Shown here in pieces: positions 23,188 to 31,266 of a DNA stretch of 64,000 nt (position 1 is the stretch's first letter; each line of letters opens with the position of its first letter). Source of the stretch: Shewanella sp. ANA-3 (GTDB lineage: Bacteria; Pseudomonadota; Gammaproteobacteria; Enterobacterales; Shewanellaceae); NCBI RefSeq assembly GCF_000203935.1, contig NC_008577.1:3782001-3846000 (forward strand), written 5' to 3'. Below the pieces are notes generated by a model. The model had not been told where the DNA came from. It ran no database searches and was given only the letters and a program-made list of their open reading frames with translations. The translations under genes were made by a program, and so were the position numbers.

Positions 23188-23215
23188 ATTCTACGCATTT
23201 CCCCAGTCGCGTCAA
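23188..23215 (-). promoter_or_regulatory. rRNA operon promoter P2
   Basis: On the minus strand -35 TTGACG (23215-23210), a 16-base spacer and -10 TAGAAT (23193-23188). It is the promoter proximal to 16S. Confidence 0.8.
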
Positions 23216-23322
23216 GGCGTTTTTGCAAACTTCTTGATGCTTTCGAATCAAGTGCACATTTTGCATTCGATTCGCACTGTAACCGCATCCGCTTTCGCTG
23301 TCTGCCGTGTCAGTGGATGCGC

Positions 23323-23350
23323 ATTATAGGCAGCAGAACTTTTTGTGCAA
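23323..23350 (-). promoter_or_regulatory. rRNA operon promoter P1
   Basis: On the minus strand -35 TTGCAC (23350-23345), a 16-base spacer and a perfect -10 TATAAT (23328-23323), followed by GCGC, a GC-rich discriminator typical of stringently controlled promoters. Confidence 0.85.
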
Positions 23351-23639
23351 GGGCTTTTTTAACAAACCATGTTAAGTGAGCAAATAAACAGCAAAATGGC
23401 AAATATCGGATAAATATGCTGCAATCGTTGTCACTCGGGTTGATAAGTTTGGCATACGCGGCAGGGATGTGCAGGGAATTCTATAGACTGAATAGCCTTA
23501 AGAAAGGAGGCTTTAAAACTTTTGCATATATAGATGTATATATCGGATGAAGAAAACGGTTCAAGAGTAACGAATAGCGATTCTTGAACCGTAGAACTAA
23601 CTCATGGAATGCAAGCTTGTGAATGTAGGAACTGTCAGC

Positions 23640-24458
23640 CTAAGGCTTATCCGCCGAATTTGTTGAACTCTTGGGGCCCTCACCCGCGTCCTGTTCCTTT
23701 TCATGCTCTCCATCGCCAACAATGTGTGCCACTTTTAATTTTCTCACGGTACGAATAGTGATCACTGGCCCCGAGATGGCGTAAAGGTAAAAACCAATAC
23801 AGAGTATTAATGCCGGTTGCACCGACACCACCACAAACACGCCAACCACAAATAAGATAGCAATGAAATTGACTTTACCGCGCCAGTCAATTTCCTTAAA
23901 TGAGTGATAACGGAAATTACTCACCATTAATAATCCCGTAATAGCCGTAATCAGTCCGGCAATCCAACTGATATTCTTACCATCGAGGTTGTACTGATTG
24001 CCAAGCCAAATGCTACCGGCAATAACCGCCGCTGCAGCAGGACTCGCTAACCCTTGAAAGTAGCGCTTATCTGCCACGCCGACTTGAGTATTAAAACGAG
24101 CAAGTCTGAGTGCTGCGCCAGCACAATAGATAAATGCCGCGAGCCAACCGACCTTGCCCAAATCCGCAAGCGCCCAATTATAGGCGAGTAACGCAGGCGC
24201 CATACCAAAGGACACCATGTCCGCCATGCTGTCATATTCGGCACCAAAGTCACTTTGCGTATTCGTTAACCTTGCCACTCTGCCGTCTAGACCATCGCAA
24301 ATCATGGCCACAAAAATCGCAATCGCCGCCGCTTCAAAGTTAGCATTCATAGAGGCAATCACAGCATAGAAGCCGGAAAACAAGCCTGCAGTGGTGAATA
24401 AATTCGGCAGTAAATAGATACCTTTATTCTTTACTGTTTGATTCGTGGAATTTTGCAT
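23640..24458 (-). CDS. pssA: CDP-diacylglycerol-serine O-phosphatidyltransferase
   Basis: A 272-residue inner-membrane enzyme of the CDP-alcohol phosphatidyltransferase family that makes phosphatidylserine, the precursor of phosphatidylethanolamine. The catalytic signature is complete: DGRVAR followed by eight residues, then GAEYDSMAD. About six to eight membrane segments are visible. The charged C-terminal tail (GEHEKEQDAGEGPKS) is unusual but probably cytosolic. This is the membrane (type II) PssA, not the soluble E. coli type. Confidence 0.93.
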   Translation of the reverse strand: MQNSTNQTVKNKGIYLLPNLFTTAGLFSGFYAVIASMNANFEAAAIAIFVAMICDGLDGRVARLTNTQSDFGAEYDSMADMVSFGMAPALLAYNWALADLGKVGWLAAFIYCAGAALRLARFNTQVGVADKRYFQGLASPAAAAVIAGSIWLGNQYNLDGKNISWIAGLITAITGLLMVSNFRYHSFKEIDWRGKVNFIAILFVVGVFVVVSVQPALILCIGFYLYAISGPVITIRTVRKLKVAHIVGDGEHEKEQDAGEGPKSSTNSADKP

Positions 24459-24540
24459 ACACTTATAAAGCTATGAGCTGAAATGGAAGTAGGCTTCAAG
24501 ATAGCATATTTTACTATCATGTCGATGGTGACCCTTAGGG

Positions 24541-25014
24541 ATGATTTTTATGTTAAGAAAAGCCAAGGTTAGCGCAATGTTTCTGCGGATTGCATGCTTA
24601 ATGCTGCTCACTCAGCCCGTATTAGCTGGGGTGATTTACACTTGGGTTGATGAGAATGGTGTCACCCATTACAGTCAACAACCACCGGAGCAGGAGCAAT
24701 CTAAAACGCAGCAACTTTATAGCGAAGATATCGAGCCAGGTAAGATTGGCTATATAGCTCCCGTTAAAAAAGATGCCCCCCCTGAAATGTCCGAGTCCGA
24801 AAAGTCGGCGGCGTTAATTAAAGAGAAAGACGCTAAGCAAGCCGAAGCGATTTGTGAAAATGCTAAACATAATTTAGATGTGTTAACGACTCATACCAAA
24901 CTTACCCGTCAAGCAGACGGTAATAAAGAACCTGTCGCGATGACAGAAGAAGAACGCCAAGCGGCAATTAGCGAGAATCAGCAGCGGATAAAACTGTTTT
25001 GCAATAAGAAATAA
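24541..25014 (+). CDS. Exported DUF4124-domain protein
   Basis: A 157-residue protein with a signal peptide (FLRIACLMLLTQPVLAG) followed directly by the DUF4124 motif GVIYTWVDENGVTHYSQQPP. The rest is charged and probably helical. DUF4124 proteins are periplasmic or surface proteins of unknown function. The start could be the ATG at 24541 or at 24550; both are weakly supported (AGGGATG precedes). It is followed by a strong bidirectional terminator facing clpB. Confidence 0.85.
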   Translation: MIFMLRKAKVSAMFLRIACLMLLTQPVLAGVIYTWVDENGVTHYSQQPPEQEQSKTQQLYSEDIEPGKIGYIAPVKKDAPPEMSESEKSAALIKEKDAKQAEAICENAKHNLDVLTTHTKLTRQADGNKEPVAMTEEERQAAISENQQRIKLFCNKK

Positions 25015-25121
25015 TGCTCTACGTTTGTTATAGGATCGACCGAAGCCTTAAGAGCAACGCCACGCTACTGCTAGCCACTCTTTTAGGGTTAGCGAACACT
25101 TTATCAGTAGCATATAGATAT

Positions 25122-25153
25122 AAAAAAACCGAAGTCTAAGACTTCGGTTTTTT
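25122..25153. terminator. Bidirectional terminator between the DUF4124 gene and clpB
   Basis: AAAAAACCGAAGTC and GACTTCGGTTTTTT flank a 3-base loop, giving T-tracts on both strands. Confidence 0.92.
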
Positions 25154-25196
25154 ATTTAGGTTAAGCACCATTTAGCAGGGTAAGCATCCGCGCAAA

Positions 25197-27770
25197 TTAT
25201 TGCTCGAATACCAACTCACCGCCGGCGCAACTGACCTTAATCGGTTTGCCGGGCAGTAAATCGCCACGCAGTAATTTTTGCGCTAATGGGTTTTCCATCT
25301 CTTGCTGTAAGGCACGTTTCAGCGGTCTTGCGCCATAGACTGGGTCGAAACCAATTTCGGCGATTAACGATAATGCCTCGTCGGTGATCTCCAGCGTATA
25401 GTCTTTCTCTGCCAAACGCTTACGCAATGAAGCAATTTGGATAGATGCAATATGCTTGATATTTTCCGCATCCAAGGGATGGAATACCACTGACTCGTCG
25501 ATCCGGTTTAGAAACTCGGGTCTAAAGCTATGGGTAACCACATTCATCACCGCGCTCTTCATTTCGCTATAACTTAGGTGACCGAATCCTTCTTGGATAA
25601 TGTCAGAGCCTAAGTTTGAGGTCATGATGATCACCGTATTTCTAAAGTCGACGGTACGACCTTGACCATCGGTTAAGCGGCCATCATCCAGCACCTGCAG
25701 CAAAATGTTGAACACGTCTGGGTGAGCCTTTTCCACCTCATCGAGCAATATCACCGAATAAGGCTTACGACGCACCGCTTCAGTTAAGTAACCGCCCTCT
25801 TCATAACCGACATAGCCAGGAGGCGCCCCCACTAAACGGGAAACCGCATGTTTCTCCATAAATTCAGACATGTCGATGCGCACTAAGGCCGATTCCGTAT
25901 CGAAGAGGAACTTAGCCAACGACTTACATAACTCAGTTTTACCCACACCGGTTGGTCCTAAGAACAGGAACGAACCAATAGGACGATTCGGATCGGCCAG
26001 CCCTGCGCGGCTACGGCGAATCGCATTGGCCACCGCATCCACGGCTTCGTTTTGGCCAATCACCCGCTCATGCAGTGCCACTTCCATTTGCAGCAGTTTT
26101 TCACGCTCGCCTTCAAGCATCTTAGAAACCGGAATCCCCGTCGCCTTTGAGAGCACTTCGGCAATTTCTAAGTCAGTAACTTTATTTCGTAGCAGCGTCA
26201 TATCCTGCATTTCGGCTTGCGAAGCTAAGTCCAGTTGCTTTTCAAGCTCGGGAATACGGCCATATTGCAGCTCGGACATACGGGTCAAGTCGCCCGCGCG
26301 GCGCGCCACCTCTAAATCCATCCGCGCCTGCTCAAGGTCGGCTTTAATATGCTGAGTCCCTGCAAGCGCCGCTTTTTCGGTGCGCCAGATTTCATTAAGC
26401 TCCGACGCCTTAGCCTCAACCTCATGCAACTCGACACGTAAATGTTCAAGTCGACGGCGGCTCGCCTCATCGTTTTCTTTGGCTAATGCCTGCTCTTCCA
26501 GTTTCAACTGGATAGCACGGCGCTCCAATCTGTCGAGGGATTCAGGCTTAGAATCCATCTGCATACGGATGCTCGATGCCGCCTCGTCAATCAAGTCGAT
26601 GGCTTTATCGGGTAATTTACGGTCCGACACATAACGGTGCGACATGGTGGCCGCCGCCACAATCGCCGGATCGGTAATTTCCACATGGTGATGTAACTCG
26701 TAACGCTCTTTGAGACCACGCAAAATCGCTATGGTATCTTCAACGCTAGGCTCATCCACTAATACTTTTTGGAAGCGGCGCTCAAGGGCGGCATCCTTTT
26801 CAATATATTGACGATATTCGTCGAGAGTGGTCGCACCCACACAGTGAAGATCGCCACGGGCCAGCGCAGGCTTTAGCATATTGCCCGCATCCATGGCGCC
26901 ATCGCCTTTACCCGCGCCCACCATAGTGTGCAGCTCGTCGATAAAGAGGATCACTTGGCCTTCTTCCTGCGCCAGCTCGTTAAGCACGGCTTTTAAACGC
27001 TCTTCAAACTCGCCACGATATTTAGCGCCCGCAATCAGTGCGCCCATATCTAAGGATAAAACGCGTTTATTTTTAATCCCTTCAGGCACTTCACCGTTCA
27101 CAATTCGCTGCGCGAGGCCTTCAACAATCGCGGTTTTACCCACGCCAGGCTCACCAATCAGCACTGGGTTGTTTTTACTACGGCGTTGCAACACTTGAAT
27201 GGTGCGGCGGATTTCATCGTCGCGACCAATCACAGGGTCGAGTTTGCCTTGCTCGGCACGCTCAGTGAGATCAACGGTAAACTTTTTCAGCGCTTGGCGT
27301 TGATCTTCCGCGTTAGGATCATCCACATTCTGACCGCCGCGCACTTGCTCAATGGTTTGCTCGAGCAGCTCTTTGGTGGCGCCGGATTTCTTTAAGCATT
27401 GCGCCAAGGCATCACTGCCCTCGAGTGCCGCTAAGACAAACAACTCACTGGAGATATATTTGTCTTTGCGCTTTTGCGCCAACTTGTCGCACAAGTTTAA
27501 TAAGCGAATTAAACCTTGGGATAATTGTACATCGCCGCCAGTGCCTTCGACCTGCGGTAGACGTTCAAGCTCTTGGCTCAACAGCGAGCGCAGCGCACTC
27601 ACCCGAATGCCAGCTTGGGTTAATAAAGGATGGATAGAACCAGAATCCTGGTTGAGCAACGCCATCATCAAATGTAACGGTTCGATAAACTGATGATCAC
27701 GCCCGAGCGCGAGCGACTGGGCATCTGAGATGGCAAGCTGAAATTTATTGGTCATACGATCGAGTCGCAT
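25197..27770 (-). CDS. clpB: ATP-dependent disaggregase ClpB
   Basis: An 857-residue AAA+ chaperone that works with DnaK to rescue aggregated proteins. The N-terminal Clp repeats begin MRLDRMTNKFQLAISDAQSL. NBD1 has Walker A GEPGVGKTA (about residue 205) and Walker B VILFIDELHTMVGAG. A coiled-coil middle domain runs about 410-520, and NBD2 has Walker A GPTGVGKTE and Walker B ILLDEVEKAH. There is no ClpP-binding IGF loop pattern, as expected. The start is supported by AGGAGGC. A near-perfect sigma-32 promoter lies upstream. Confidence 0.98.
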   Translation of the reverse strand: MRLDRMTNKFQLAISDAQSLALGRDHQFIEPLHLMMALLNQDSGSIHPLLTQAGIRVSALRSLLSQELERLPQVEGTGGDVQLSQGLIRLLNLCDKLAQKRKDKYISSELFVLAALEGSDALAQCLKKSGATKELLEQTIEQVRGGQNVDDPNAEDQRQALKKFTVDLTERAEQGKLDPVIGRDDEIRRTIQVLQRRSKNNPVLIGEPGVGKTAIVEGLAQRIVNGEVPEGIKNKRVLSLDMGALIAGAKYRGEFEERLKAVLNELAQEEGQVILFIDELHTMVGAGKGDGAMDAGNMLKPALARGDLHCVGATTLDEYRQYIEKDAALERRFQKVLVDEPSVEDTIAILRGLKERYELHHHVEITDPAIVAAATMSHRYVSDRKLPDKAIDLIDEAASSIRMQMDSKPESLDRLERRAIQLKLEEQALAKENDEASRRRLEHLRVELHEVEAKASELNEIWRTEKAALAGTQHIKADLEQARMDLEVARRAGDLTRMSELQYGRIPELEKQLDLASQAEMQDMTLLRNKVTDLEIAEVLSKATGIPVSKMLEGEREKLLQMEVALHERVIGQNEAVDAVANAIRRSRAGLADPNRPIGSFLFLGPTGVGKTELCKSLAKFLFDTESALVRIDMSEFMEKHAVSRLVGAPPGYVGYEEGGYLTEAVRRKPYSVILLDEVEKAHPDVFNILLQVLDDGRLTDGQGRTVDFRNTVIIMTSNLGSDIIQEGFGHLSYSEMKSAVMNVVTHSFRPEFLNRIDESVVFHPLDAENIKHIASIQIASLRKRLAEKDYTLEITDEALSLIAEIGFDPVYGARPLKRALQQEMENPLAQKLLRGDLLPGKPIKVSCAGGELVFEQ

Positions 27771-27820
27771 ACAGCCTCCTAAAACTCACAAATGAGGTAT
27801 AACATTTTGTTAGTTAAAAG

Positions 27821-27846
27821 ATGGGGGCTATTTAACCGATTTCAAG
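27821..27846 (-). promoter_or_regulatory. Sigma-32 (RpoH) promoter of clpB
   Basis: On the minus strand CTTGAAA (27846-27840), a 13-base spacer and CCCCAT (27826-27821). Both boxes match the known heat-shock consensus, and they lie about 50 bases before the clpB ATG. Confidence 0.9.
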
Positions 27847-27887
27847 CAAGACGGCGGGAAATTAATACAAATTGTAGGGGAATAAAC

Positions 27888-28676
27888 CTAAGACTTAAGC
27901 CAGATCAATGAAGCCATGCGGCCAGTGATTTTATCGCGGCGATAAGAGAAATAATCAGGGTTAGAGACAGTGCAGATATCGGCGCTGTAGACTTGGGTAA
28001 TACCCAGTTTCTTTAAGCGCAATTTGGCTAATCCGATAATATCGGCAAGGTATTTGTCAGGCTTAGTTGCCCGACATTGAGCGACAAAGCAGTTTGCAGC
28101 GTTTGGATCTGTTGCCATAAAAGCAGCACGCACTTCGGCGCCAACCTCAAAGGTCTCTGGCCCAATGGCAGGCCCTAGATAGGCAATCAGCTCGCTTGGC
28201 TTAGAGGCAAACTTAGCCACACTCGCCTCAATCACTCCATCACAGAGTCCGCGCCAGCCGGCATGGGCAGCGGCGACTTCCGTACCGTGTTGATTACACA
28301 GAAGTACTGGCAAACAATCGGCGGTCATCACCACACACACACGTCCAGCGAGGTCGGTATAGCTGGCATCGGCCACCAAAGGTGGTGAATCTTGTAAGGC
28401 CACATTCTCAGATTGAGCATTTTGGGCAAGATTGATTGGGACGATATCGACCAAATCAACCACCTGAGTGCCGTGAACTTGCTCCAACCACACAGGCTCA
28501 GTCGCAAGGCATAACTGCTTCGCCAACATGCCACGATTAGCCAATACCTGCTGCGGCGCATCCCCCACATGTAGCCCTAAGTTCAGGCTATCGTAGGGCG
28601 CGAGACTCACACCGCCGTGGCGGTCAGTCATCGCAATTGCCACATTGTCCGGTACAGGCCAATCGTGAAGCAGCAT
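27888..28676 (-). CDS. pgeF: PgeF/YfiH-family purine nucleoside phosphorylase-like protein
   Basis: A 262-residue laccase-domain (DUF152) protein. Conserved metal-site segments are MTADCLPVLLC (about residue 117), AAAHAGWRGL (about 135) and YLGPAIGPETFEVG. The family has been described as multicopper oxidases, as purine nucleoside phosphorylases and, in E. coli, as a peptidoglycan editing factor. Its ATG follows the rluD stop by three bases, so rluD-pgeF form an operon, as in many gammaproteobacteria. Confidence 0.92.
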   Translation of the reverse strand: MLLHDWPVPDNVAIAMTDRHGGVSLAPYDSLNLGLHVGDAPQQVLANRGMLAKQLCLATEPVWLEQVHGTQVVDLVDIVPINLAQNAQSENVALQDSPPLVADASYTDLAGRVCVVMTADCLPVLLCNQHGTEVAAAHAGWRGLCDGVIEASVAKFASKPSELIAYLGPAIGPETFEVGAEVRAAFMATDPNAANCFVAQCRATKPDKYLADIIGLAKLRLKKLGITQVYSADICTVSNPDYFSYRRDKITGRMASLIWLKS

Positions 28677-28679
28677 AGC

Positions 28680-29651
28680 CTAGTACTCGACTGGGTGTTC
28701 TAAGGTGTCTTGACGCAGCGCTTTGGTCAGAATCACCATGTCTTCTGGAATAGGCGCGGTCCAGCTCATGATTTCACAAGTCACAGGATGCGCTAACTCC
28801 AAACGCACCGCATGCAATGCTTGGCGTTTAAAGTTTTTCAGGATCTCAAAAAACTCAGGACTTGCTGCCTTGGGTGGTTTTGGACGGCCGCCATAAACAG
28901 GATCGCCCACCAACACATGGCCAATATATGCCATATGCACACGGATTTGGTGAGTACGGCCCGATTCTAAACGCAATCTTAAACGGGTGTGATTACGGAA
29001 TTTTTCCGCCACACGGTAGTGAGTCACTGCGGGTTTACCCGAATGATGCACCGCCATATGGGTACGTTTTGTCGGATGACGACCAATAGGCTCATCGACT
29101 GTACCGCCCGCCGTCATAGTACCGAGGACAATCGCCTCATACTCACGGGTGATTTCACGGGCTTGCAGCGCGGCCACTAAATGGGTTTGCGCTTCAACCG
29201 TTTTGGCTACCACCATCAAACCTGTGGTGTCTTTATCCAGACGATGCACAATACCCGCACGTGGAACGTGCTCGATATTCGGGCAATGGTGCAGCAGGGC
29301 GTTCATCAAAGTGCCATCGGCATTGCCAGCACCGGGGTGAACCACTAAGCCCGCTTGTTTATTGATCACTAAGATATCATCGTCTTCGTAGACAATATCC
29401 AGCTCAATGGCTTGTGCGGCCGCATGCACTTCTTCTTCGAGCGTGGCATTAATTTCAATGCGCTGCAGCTCGAATACCTTTTCGCGCGGCTTATTCACTA
29501 TCACGCCATCAACATAGACTGCATCAGATAGGATCCATTCCTTGATGCGCGTGCGCGAGTAATCTGGGAACAACTCAGCCAGTGCTTGATCCAATCTCAG
29601 GCCAGTTTGTGTTGCCGAAATCTCGCTTTTTAGATTAATCTCTTGTGTCAT
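28680..29651 (-). CDS. rluD: 23S rRNA pseudouridine(1911/1915/1917) synthase
   Basis: A 323-residue enzyme with an N-terminal S4 RNA-binding domain (LRLDQALAELFPDYSRTRIKEW) and an RluA-type catalytic domain. The catalytic Asp lies in GIVHRLDKDTTGLMVVAKT; downstream LESGRTHQIRVHMAYIGHVL is also typical. It modifies helix 69 of 23S rRNA. It is divergent from bamD, and the two genes are adjacent in many gammaproteobacteria. Confidence 0.96.
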   Translation of the reverse strand: MTQEINLKSEISATQTGLRLDQALAELFPDYSRTRIKEWILSDAVYVDGVIVNKPREKVFELQRIEINATLEEEVHAAAQAIELDIVYEDDDILVINKQAGLVVHPGAGNADGTLMNALLHHCPNIEHVPRAGIVHRLDKDTTGLMVVAKTVEAQTHLVAALQAREITREYEAIVLGTMTAGGTVDEPIGRHPTKRTHMAVHHSGKPAVTHYRVAEKFRNHTRLRLRLESGRTHQIRVHMAYIGHVLVGDPVYGGRPKPPKAASPEFFEILKNFKRQALHAVRLELAHPVTCEIMSWTAPIPEDMVILTKALRQDTLEHPVEY

Positions 29652-29652
29652 A

Positions 29653-29680
29653 GGAACCGTATCCCCATTTTGGGGTCAAA
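29653..29680 (+). promoter_or_regulatory. Sigma-E (RpoE)-like promoter of bamD
   Basis: GGAACC (29653-29658), a 17-base spacer and TCAAA (29676-29680) closely resemble the sigma-E consensus (GGAAC, TCAAA). Transcription would start just after 29685, giving an 85-base leader to the bamD ATG at 29774. BamD is a known member of the sigma-E regulon in E. coli. Confidence 0.7.
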
Positions 29681-29773
29681 AAATGTGTGCTATCTGTTAC
29701 AATCGAATGCTTTCTATTTTATCGTGAAATGGAAAAATTCTTAACTACAACTTATAAAGAATTGAATTCAAGT

Positions 29774-30535
29774 ATGTATAAATTCTCCAAAGGCTTAACC
29801 TTAGTCCTATTTTCGCTAGCGTTATCAGCCTGTAGCAGCAGTCCTGAAGATAACGATATTGCCGCCAAAACCTCACCTGATGTGCTCTATTCTCAGGCAA
29901 GAACCTCCATGGAACTTGGCAATTACTCTAAAGCCGTCCGTTCATTGGAAGCGTTAGACTCACGCTTTCCCTTCGGACCACATAAAACTCAGGTTCAGTT
30001 AGATCTGATTTATGCCTATTACAAAATGGACGATGTTGCCTCTGGCATTGCCAACATTGACAGATTCATCCGTTTAAACCCAACCCATCCCAATATCGAC
30101 TATGTCTACTATATGCGTGGACTCGTCAATATGCAGGCGGACAGCTATCTGTTCCACGATATGTTGAATATCGATAGAACCGACCGCGATCCTAAAAATG
30201 CCCAAGATGCCTTTAAGGATTTTGATCGTTTAATCAAAACCTATCCCAACAGCAAATATGCTGCCGATGCGCAAAAACGCATGTTGTCGCTGAAAAACCG
30301 TTTAGCAAAATATTCCATTCAAGTTGCTGAGTATTATATCAAAATGAACGCTTGGAGTGCTGCGGCCGTTCGTGCTCAATCTGTGTTGGAAACATATCCC
30401 GGCACTCCTTCAACAGAACGTGCACTGGAGATTATGGCAGAAGCTTATGGCGAGTTAGGTCAGAACCAACTGAAGCAAAACGTGCTCATGGTAATGCAAG
30501 CTAACTTCCCAAACAACGAAATCTTATCGAACTAA
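29774..30535 (+). CDS. bamD: Outer membrane assembly lipoprotein BamD
   Basis: A 253-residue lipoprotein of the BAM complex that inserts beta-barrel proteins into the outer membrane. The reading frame is open from 29687, but the ATG at 29774 is preferred. It gives a standard lipoprotein signal (LVLFSLALSACSSSPED), and the predicted sigma-E promoter would initiate around 29686-29688. TPR-type repeats follow; diagnostic segments are ALDSRFPFGPHKTQVQLDL, DRFIRLNPTHPNIDYVYYM and RLAKYSIQVAEYY. It is essential in related bacteria. Confidence 0.95.
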   Translation: MYKFSKGLTLVLFSLALSACSSSPEDNDIAAKTSPDVLYSQARTSMELGNYSKAVRSLEALDSRFPFGPHKTQVQLDLIYAYYKMDDVASGIANIDRFIRLNPTHPNIDYVYYMRGLVNMQADSYLFHDMLNIDRTDRDPKNAQDAFKDFDRLIKTYPNSKYAADAQKRMLSLKNRLAKYSIQVAEYYIKMNAWSAAAVRAQSVLETYPGTPSTERALEIMAEAYGELGQNQLKQNVLMVMQANFPNNEILSN

Positions 30536-30540
30536 GCGTA

Positions 30541-30568
30541 AATGCCCCTTTATAAGGGGCATTTTTTT
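30541..30568 (+). terminator. Terminator of bamD
   Basis: AATGCCCCTT and AAGGGGCATT with a 3-base loop, followed by further T residues, begin five bases after the bamD stop. Confidence 0.9.
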
Positions 30569-30754
30569 ATCTTTTGTTCGGCGTTTCACGCCCCTTCCCT
30601 TTTAGGTTCCACAGCGCGCCAAGTTCCTTTTCAGCTGGGTAAGAGCCAATAAATACGCTATTCGAGTAAAACTTATCCAACCGCACCACTTTTTACATTA
30701 TTTCGTAAAAATCAGTTGACTCAAAAGCCGAAAAGCCTTTAAATTGCGCCCGTC

Positions 30755-30830
30755 GCCCGAATAGCTCAGTCGGTAGAGCAGAGGATTGAAAATCCTCGTG
30801 TCCCTGGTTCGATTCCGGGTTCGGGCACCA
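30755..30830 (+). tRNA. tRNA-Phe (GAA)
   Basis: 76 bases with acceptor GCCCGAA / TTCGGGC, D-loop AGCTCAGTCGGTAGAGC, anticodon GAA in the loop TTGAAAA, TTCGATTCC T-loop and encoded CCA. Confidence 0.97.
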
Positions 30831-30885
30831 TCTTTAAATTGGTTGCCTTAGCGACCAGTATTAAAGAATCGCAATAAAGTACAGT

Positions 30886-30972
30886 GCAGGTGTGGTGGAA
30901 TTGGTAGACACGCTAGCTTCAGGTGCTAGTGCCCTTGCGGGCGTGGAGGTTCAAGTCCTCTCACCTGTACCA
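30886..30972 (+). tRNA. tRNA-Leu (CAG), copy 1
   Basis: 87 bases with a long variable arm (class II). Acceptor GCAGGTG / CACCTGT (with a G-U closing pair as in E. coli tRNA-Leu), anticodon CAG, T-loop GTTCAAGTC and encoded CCA. Confidence 0.97.
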
Positions 30973-31016
30973 AATTGCGATTCAAATTAAAATTCGACAC
31001 AATGTCGGATACCATT

Positions 31017-31103
31017 GCAGATGTGGTGGAATTGGTAGACACGCTAGCTTCAGGTGCTAGTGCCCTTGCGGGCGTGGAGGTTCAAGTCCTCTCATCTGTA
31101 CCA
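31017..31103 (+). tRNA. tRNA-Leu (CAG), copy 2
   Basis: 87 bases, identical to copy 1 except for two acceptor-stem positions that change together (GCAGATG / CATCTGT). The offset between the copies is 131 bases. Encoded CCA and anticodon CAG are present. Confidence 0.97.
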
Positions 31104-31110
31104 ACATTTA

Positions 31111-31134
31111 AACCTCGCTTAGCGAGGTTTTTTT
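31111..31134 (+). terminator. Terminator of the tRNA cluster
   Basis: AACCTCGC and GCGAGGTT with a 3-base loop are followed by a run of T residues. Confidence 0.9.
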
Positions 31135-31266
31135 GTATCTGCAATTTAATTTCCTTAAGTAACTTATCACCTTCCTTAAATTTGCTATAACTATTCATAC
31201 AGACTCATCATAGGGACAGCTCGAGCTCTGCCTAAAGGACTCCCTTGTTTCACCGAGGAAATCCAT

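Noticed and set aside
29687..29773. 29-residue N-terminal extension of BamD
   Set aside because: The lipoprotein signal starts at 29774, and the predicted sigma-E promoter would initiate around 29686-29688, at or after the extension's start.
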